From the NCBI GenBank assembly GCA_026387485.1, contig JAPLLQ010000025.1, positions 1-8,948 on the forward strand: a stretch of DNA of 8,948 bases, written 5' to 3'. The translations under genes were made by a program, and so were the position numbers. The notes below the pieces were generated by a model that was given only the letters and a program-made list of their open reading frames with translations, did not search any database and was not told the DNA's origin. Position 1 is the first letter of the stretch. Each line of letters begins with the position of its first letter. This document shows, in pieces, positions 5,524-8,948 of this stretch. This DNA is from Candidatus Omnitrophota bacterium. GTDB taxonomy: Bacteria > Omnitrophota > Gorgyraeia > Gygaellales > Profunditerraquicolaceae.

Positions 5524-6000
5524 ATGAAAAAAGAAAAAAAAGCAGCAATACAAAAGGAAGGTTTATTTAATTTAAAAGCACCGAAGGGCGCGCATAAACG
5601 CAGGAAATACCTAGGCAGGGGTTCCAGTTCCGGGCATGGAAAAACATCTACCCGTGGAAGCAAGGGCCAGACTTCACGCGCAGGCAGGCATTTCTATCTT
5701 GGTTTTGAAGGCGGACAGTCACCTTTAATCCGGAAAATGCCTAAGCGCGGATTTACCAGTAGGTCAAAAAAAGAATATCAGATTATTAATTTGGCTAGTT
5801 TAAACAAGATTAAGGAAGTCTCGTTTACCCTCCAGATATTAGAAGAAAAGGGGTTGATCAAAGATAAAAATAAACTGGTAAAAATATTAGGCAAAGGAGC
5901 GATTAAGAATCCTATTACTATCCAAGCCCACGCATTTTCTAAAAAAGCTGCCCAGGAGATTAAGAAAGTGGGAGGAACAATAGAAATTATCAATGTTTGA
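5524..6000 (+). CDS. rplO: 50S ribosomal protein L15
   Basis: L15 is a late-assembly protein of the large subunit that threads a glycine- and arginine-rich extension into 23S rRNA. The 158-residue product is about 10 residues longer than usual. The extra part is a lysine-rich N-terminus before FNLKAPKGAHKRRKYLGRG. Then come GHGKTSTRGSKGQTSRAG, FEGGQSPLIRKMPKRGF near residues 61-77, KEYQIINLASLN, and a C-terminal KILGKGAIKNPITIQAHAFSKKAAQEIKKVGGTIEII. No closer in-frame start is available before the conserved part. Its end overlaps secY by 8 bases. Confidence 0.97.
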   Translation: MKKEKKAAIQKEGLFNLKAPKGAHKRRKYLGRGSSSGHGKTSTRGSKGQTSRAGRHFYLGFEGGQSPLIRKMPKRGFTSRSKKEYQIINLASLNKIKEVSFTLQILEEKGLIKDKNKLVKILGKGAIKNPITIQAHAFSKKAAQEIKKVGGTIEIINV

Positions 6001-6295
6001 CGCACTAGTTAATTCCTTCAAAATACCGGACTTAAAAAAGCGGCTGATTATGACGGGTGCTTTACTGGTAGTCTACCGTATCGGCTGTTATATTCCGACT
6101 CCGGGAATTGATGGCGCAGCATTAGCTGAGTTTTTCACCCGCGTGGCTAAAACCCAAGGCGGTACGATCTTTGGCATAATCAATATGTTTTCCGGAGGCG
6201 CTATGGAAAAACTGACCATATTCGCCTTAGGGATCATGCCTTATATATCTTCTTCTATTATTATGCAACTCTTAACCGCGGTCATCCCGGCATAA
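5993..6295 (+). pseudogene. secY: Preprotein translocase SecY, N-terminal part, broken by internal deletion
   Basis: SecY is the channel of the Sec translocon in the inner membrane, moving unfolded proteins across or into it with SecE, SecG, SecA and ribosomes. This frame starts with the typical NSFKIPDLKKRL. It then gives TM1 (about residues 18-35, ending in CYIPTPGID), the plug region with FGIINMFSGGAMEKLTIF (about 60-77) and TM2b with LGIMPYISSSIIMQLL. It is correct up to VIP at about residue 99. The next codon pair reads Ala-stop (6290-6295), where family members continue into a charged cytosolic loop. The rest of SecY follows in another frame from 6292. GGAGG at 5971-5975 is 17 bases from the ATG, so coupling to rplO probably drives initiation. 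Confidence 0.94.
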
Positions 6296-7296
6296 ACCAA
6301 TTTACCCGTTACGGTACTGTCGGCCTGGCAATAATTCAGTCATTTTTTATTGCTTTGTGGCTGGAGAATCCCGTCCGTTTTGAAGGATTAAATATAGTCA
6401 TGCATCCGGGATGGGGTTTTCGGGTAATTACCGTACTTACACTAACCACAGGGACGATTTTTATTATGTGGTTGGGTGAACAAATACAGGAAAAAGGTAT
6501 CGGTAATGGCATATCCCTGGTAATTACTGCCGGTATTATCTCCAGAATGCCTGCGGCAATACACCAGTTATTTGTCCTTTTGTCGCCTTTTGCCTTCAGC
6601 CGCAGGCAGATTCAACCCTTTACCTTAGTAATTATGGCGGCGTTTTTGGTAATCGTAGTCTTTTCGGTTATTATGATTACCCAGGGTCAAAGAAAAATTC
6701 CCGTACAATATGCGCGTAGAATCGTAGGGCGCAAGATTTACGGAGGCCAGTCTACATATATACCGTTAAAGGTGGACACTTCAGGAGTTATTGCGATTAT
6801 CTTTGCCCAGTCATTAATACTGCTTCCGGCGACATTAGCTTCATTTATTCCTAATCCCGGATTCCAAAGATTTGCCCAGGCTTTAATCAGAGGGCATATC
6901 CTTTATACAGTTGTCTATGCTCTTTTAATTATTTTCTTCTGCTATTTTTATACGGCAATAGTATTTAATCCGCTGGATCTTTCGGAAAATATGAAAAAAT
7001 ACGGCGGGTTTATCCCGGGAATAAGGCCGGGTGCGCCTACCGCGGAATTCCTGGATTATGTGATGACCCGGATTACCTTAGCTGGAGCGTCATTTATCGC
7101 GATTATCGCCATATTCCCGGATTTTATCATGGCCTGGCTTAAGGTACCGTATCTCGTGGCTTCATTTTTTGGCGGCACAGGTATATTAATCATAGTAGGA
7201 GTTATGCTGGATACCTTAAAACAGATTGAATCGCATCTTTTAACCCACCACTATGAAGGTTTTATTAAAGGCGGGCATATAAGGGGAAGAAGGTAA
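6292..7296 (+). pseudogene. secY: Preprotein translocase SecY, C-terminal part (TM3-TM10), out of frame with its start
   Basis: Homology resumes exactly at INQFTRYGTVGLAIIQ, the end of the TM2-TM3 loop and TM3, and stays intact to the end of the protein (334 residues). It includes WLGEQIQEKGIGNGISL after TM4, RKIPVQYARRIVGRK between TM5 and TM6, the TM7 segment YALLIIFFCYFYTAI, and GFIPGIRPGAPTAEF, whose Arg in GIRPG is the conserved C5-loop Arg. It ends with TLKQIESHLLTHHYEGF. The expected stretch resembling KLEKLAKEGEEGRKK (about 15 residues) between VIP and INQ is missing. The shift implies loss of 3n+1 bases, about 43-46. A TTG at 6355 opens a shorter frame but is not a real start. The stop shares one base with adk. 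Confidence 0.94.
7281..7293 (+). promoter_or_regulatory. Strong purine-rich ribosome-binding site of adk
   Basis: AAGGGGAAGAAGG lies immediately before the adk start, inside the end of secY, where it encodes the basic C-terminal tail. It offers two overlapping Shine-Dalgarno options, and the TAATG overlap with secY adds coupling. Confidence 0.6.
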
Positions 7297-7958
7297 TGCG
7301 CATCGTATTATTAGGGCCTCCGGGAGCGGGTAAAGGAACTCAGGCTCAGAGATTAGCGGAGAGATTAAACTTAGCCCATATTTCTACCGGTGATATCTTA
7401 AGGCAGAATGTTAAAGACCAGACTTCTTTAGGTAAAGAGGCAAAAGATTTTATGGAGCAGGGGCTATTGGTTCCGGACTCGCTGATGGCTAGGATGCTTT
7501 TGGATAGATTGGCTCAACCAGATATTAAAAGAGGTTTTATTCTTGATGGTTACCCGCGTAATCTGGCTCAAGCAGAAACTTTAGAGCTCTTACTTAAGGA
7601 AAAAGGGATTGGTATAGATGAAGTCATATATTTAGACTCAAGCGACTCTGTAATTATTCAAAGGCTTTCGGGGAGGCTAGCTTGCAGTAATTGCGGAGCA
7701 AATTTTCATATTAAGAATATGCCTCCTAAGGCCGCTGGTATCTGCGATAAATGCGCGGGGAAACTTTACCAGAGGACAGATGATAAAGAAGAAACAGTAA
7801 TGAAACGCCTCCAGGTCTATAAGCAAGAGGCGGTTGATCTAATAAAATATTATCAAGAGAAAAAGAAATTATCCCGTCTGGATGCTGATATTGATCCGGA
7901 TGTGGTTCTGAACGAAATAATCGCTCTTACTAAAAAGCATGATTCCTTTAAAGTCTGA
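7296..7958 (+). CDS. adk: Adenylate kinase, zinc-LID type
   Basis: Adenylate kinase interconverts ATP + AMP and two ADP in the cytoplasm and sets the adenylate balance. The 220-residue protein is the long bacterial form. It has the P-loop GPPGAGKGT (residues 7-15), the AMP-binding region STGDILR (30-36) and EQGLLVPDSL, DGYPRN (84-89), LID-domain RLSGR (123-127) and the C-terminal RLQVYKQE helix. Cysteines at 130, 133, 150 and 153 make the structural zinc site of the LID. Placement between secY and map is common in bacteria. The last 20 bases overlap map in another frame. All catalytic motifs are present. Confidence 0.98.
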   Translation: MRIVLLGPPGAGKGTQAQRLAERLNLAHISTGDILRQNVKDQTSLGKEAKDFMEQGLLVPDSLMARMLLDRLAQPDIKRGFILDGYPRNLAQAETLELLLKEKGIGIDEVIYLDSSDSVIIQRLSGRLACSNCGANFHIKNMPPKAAGICDKCAGKLYQRTDDKEETVMKRLQVYKQEAVDLIKYYQEKKKLSRLDADIDPDVVLNEIIALTKKHDSFKV

Positions 7959-8691
7959 AGCTGACTTTAAGGCTTTAAAAAAGTCGGGAGAGATCCTTTC
8001 TCAGGTAATGTTAAAGCTTAAGGGTGCGGTCGGTATTGGGATATCAACCGCTGAAATTGACCAGATTGCCGAAAAGCTAATTTTAGCTCAAGGAGCAATG
8101 CCTGCTTTTAAAGGTTACAAAGGTTTCCCGACAAGCCTATGCACTTCAATTAACGAGGAGATCGTGCATGGCATACCTTCGGAAAGAAAACTTAAAGAGG
8201 GTGATATCATAAGTTTGGATCTGGGAGTGAACTACCGGGGCTATTTTACTGATGCCGCTATTACTGTAGCCGTGGGTGTAATACCCCAAAAGGTTAAAAA
8301 ACTTATTGAAGTCGCTAAAAAAGCTTTAGCTGAAGGAATAAAAGAGGCGCGAGCGGGAAATCATCTTTTAGATATCTCCTACCGGATCCAGAATTACGTT
8401 GAAAGAAATGGTTTTTCGGTAGTCAGGCAATTCGTAGGCCATGGCATAGGGCTAAGTTTACATGAAGAACCGGAGATACCTAATTTTGGCCGGCCGCATT
8501 TGGGGCCGCTGTTAAAAAAAGGTATGGTTTTAGCTATTGAGCCGATGGTGAATATGGGTAAATGGGAAGCGGATATTCTACCTAATGGCTGGACAGCTGT
8601 TACAAAAGACAGGCTTCCTTCGGCGCATTTTGAGCATACAATTGCGATAACCGACCAAGAAGCGCAAATCTTAACCGAATATTATGGCTAA
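7939..8691 (+). CDS. map: Methionine aminopeptidase, type I
   Basis: This enzyme removes the initiator Met from nascent proteins at the ribosome. The 250-residue product is the minimal type I form, with no N-terminal extension and no type II insert. The five metal ligands are all visible: Asp94 in LDLGV, Asp105 in FTDAA, His168 in VGHGIG, Glu201 in AIEPMVN and Glu232 in FEHT. His77 (IVHGIP) and His175 (LHEEPEIP) fit substrate-binding positions. The start MIPLKSEADF matches the family's usual MIxLKS opening, so it is accepted although it lies 20 bases inside adk and has no clear Shine-Dalgarno. Translation is probably coupled to adk. Confidence 0.98.
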   Translation: MIPLKSEADFKALKKSGEILSQVMLKLKGAVGIGISTAEIDQIAEKLILAQGAMPAFKGYKGFPTSLCTSINEEIVHGIPSERKLKEGDIISLDLGVNYRGYFTDAAITVAVGVIPQKVKKLIEVAKKALAEGIKEARAGNHLLDISYRIQNYVERNGFSVVRQFVGHGIGLSLHEEPEIPNFGRPHLGPLLKKGMVLAIEPMVNMGKWEADILPNGWTAVTKDRLPSAHFEHTIAITDQEAQILTEYYG

Positions 8692-8902
8692 AGAAGAGTT
8701 GATTGAGACTGAAGGCAAGATTGTCGAAGCCCTGCCTAATGCGATGTTTAAGGTGGAACTTGAAAATGGTCATATTGTTTTAGCCCATGTATCAGGGAAG
8801 ATGCGCATGAATTTTATCAGGATTTTACCGGGAGATAAAGTCAAATTAGAGCTTTCTCCCTATGATTTGAGCAGGGGAAGGATTACTTTTAGGGTGAAAT
8901 AA
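8684..8902 (+). CDS. infA: Translation initiation factor IF-1
   Basis: IF-1 occupies the A site of the small subunit during initiation and helps IF-2 and IF-3. The 72-residue product is exactly the usual size and is one OB-fold (S1-like) domain. It starts MAKEELIETEGKIVEALPNA, then FKVELENGHIVLAHVSGKMRMNFIRILPGDKVKLELSPYDLSRGRITFR in family order. It overlaps the map stop by 8 bases and lacks a clear ribosome-binding site, so it likely depends on ribosomes terminating at map. Position between map and rpmJ is canonical. Confidence 0.98.
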   Translation: MAKEELIETEGKIVEALPNAMFKVELENGHIVLAHVSGKMRMNFIRILPGDKVKLELSPYDLSRGRITFRVK

Positions 8903-8903
8903 A

Positions 8904-8948
8904 ATGAAAGTGAAAGCATCCGTAAGACGAATTTGCGATAAGTGCAAG
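8904..8948 (+). CDS. rpmJ: 50S ribosomal protein L36, N-terminal part (runs off window)
   Basis: The first 15 codons read MKVKASVRRICDKCK, the standard start of L36, a tiny zinc-binding protein of the large subunit. Cys11 and Cys14 are the first two of the usual Cys3His zinc ligands; the remaining ligands lie beyond the window. It starts one base after the infA stop. The usual family length is about 37-38 residues, so roughly 22 codons are missing from view. Confidence 0.93.
   Translation, partial: MKVKASVRRICDKCK

Noticed and set aside
6355..7296. The C-terminal SecY frame as a separate membrane protein starting at TTG
   Set aside because: SecY homology extends upstream of that TTG to 6292, so the TTG is internal and the frame is the rest of secY.
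1..8948. A hidden accessory system, mobile element, CRISPR array or RNA gene
   Set aside because: Nearly every base is accounted for by standard ribosomal-cluster genes in canonical order, with no room for an extra locus and no repeats seen.

Overview
This window is a stretch of a bacterial S10–spc ribosomal-protein gene cluster. All genes lie on the + strand. The order is the classical one: rplB (3' end only), rpsS, rplV, rpsC, rplP, rpmC, rpsQ, rplN, rplX, rplE, rpsN, rpsH, rplF, rplR, rpsE, rplO, secY, adk, map, infA, rpmJ (5' end only). The largest gap between genes is 26 bases (between rpsN and rpsH). Many neighbours overlap or nearly touch, so the region reads as one co-transcribed, translationally coupled unit. 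I see no internal promoter, terminator, RNA gene, repeat, mobile element or CRISPR array.

The organism is a moderately AT-rich bacterium using the standard code (TAA, TGA and TAG stops all occur). Its rpmD (L30) is absent from the usual place between rpsE and rplO. S14 is the short zinc-ribbon type, L24 carries a four-cysteine motif, and adenylate kinase has a four-cysteine LID. Together these argue against a gammaproteobacterium. They would fit a deep-branching or uncultivated lineage, for example something near Omnitrophota or the wider PVC group, but that placement is a low-confidence guess.

Region by region: 1-2348 holds the S10-operon half (L2 end, S19, L22, S3, L16, L29, S17). 2345-6000 holds the spc half (L14, L24, L5, S14, S8, L6, L18, S5, L15). 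5993-7296 encodes the translocon channel SecY. 7296-8902 encodes adenylate kinase, methionine aminopeptidase and IF-1, and L36 begins at 8904. The cluster links ribosome assembly with membrane insertion (SecY), nucleotide balance (Adk), N-terminal Met removal (Map) and initiation (IF-1).

I found no new biological system. The notable anomaly is three internal losses in conserved essential genes while everything else is intact. rpsC lacks about 35 codons, including the KH-domain GxxG loop, and is frameshifted. rplF lacks about 17 codons in frame. secY lacks about 15 codons of the TM2-TM3 cytosolic loop and is frameshifted. The likeliest explanation is assembly or amplification error, but the pattern deserves checking. 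L2 also carries Pro where the second His of the DHPHGGG motif is expected.
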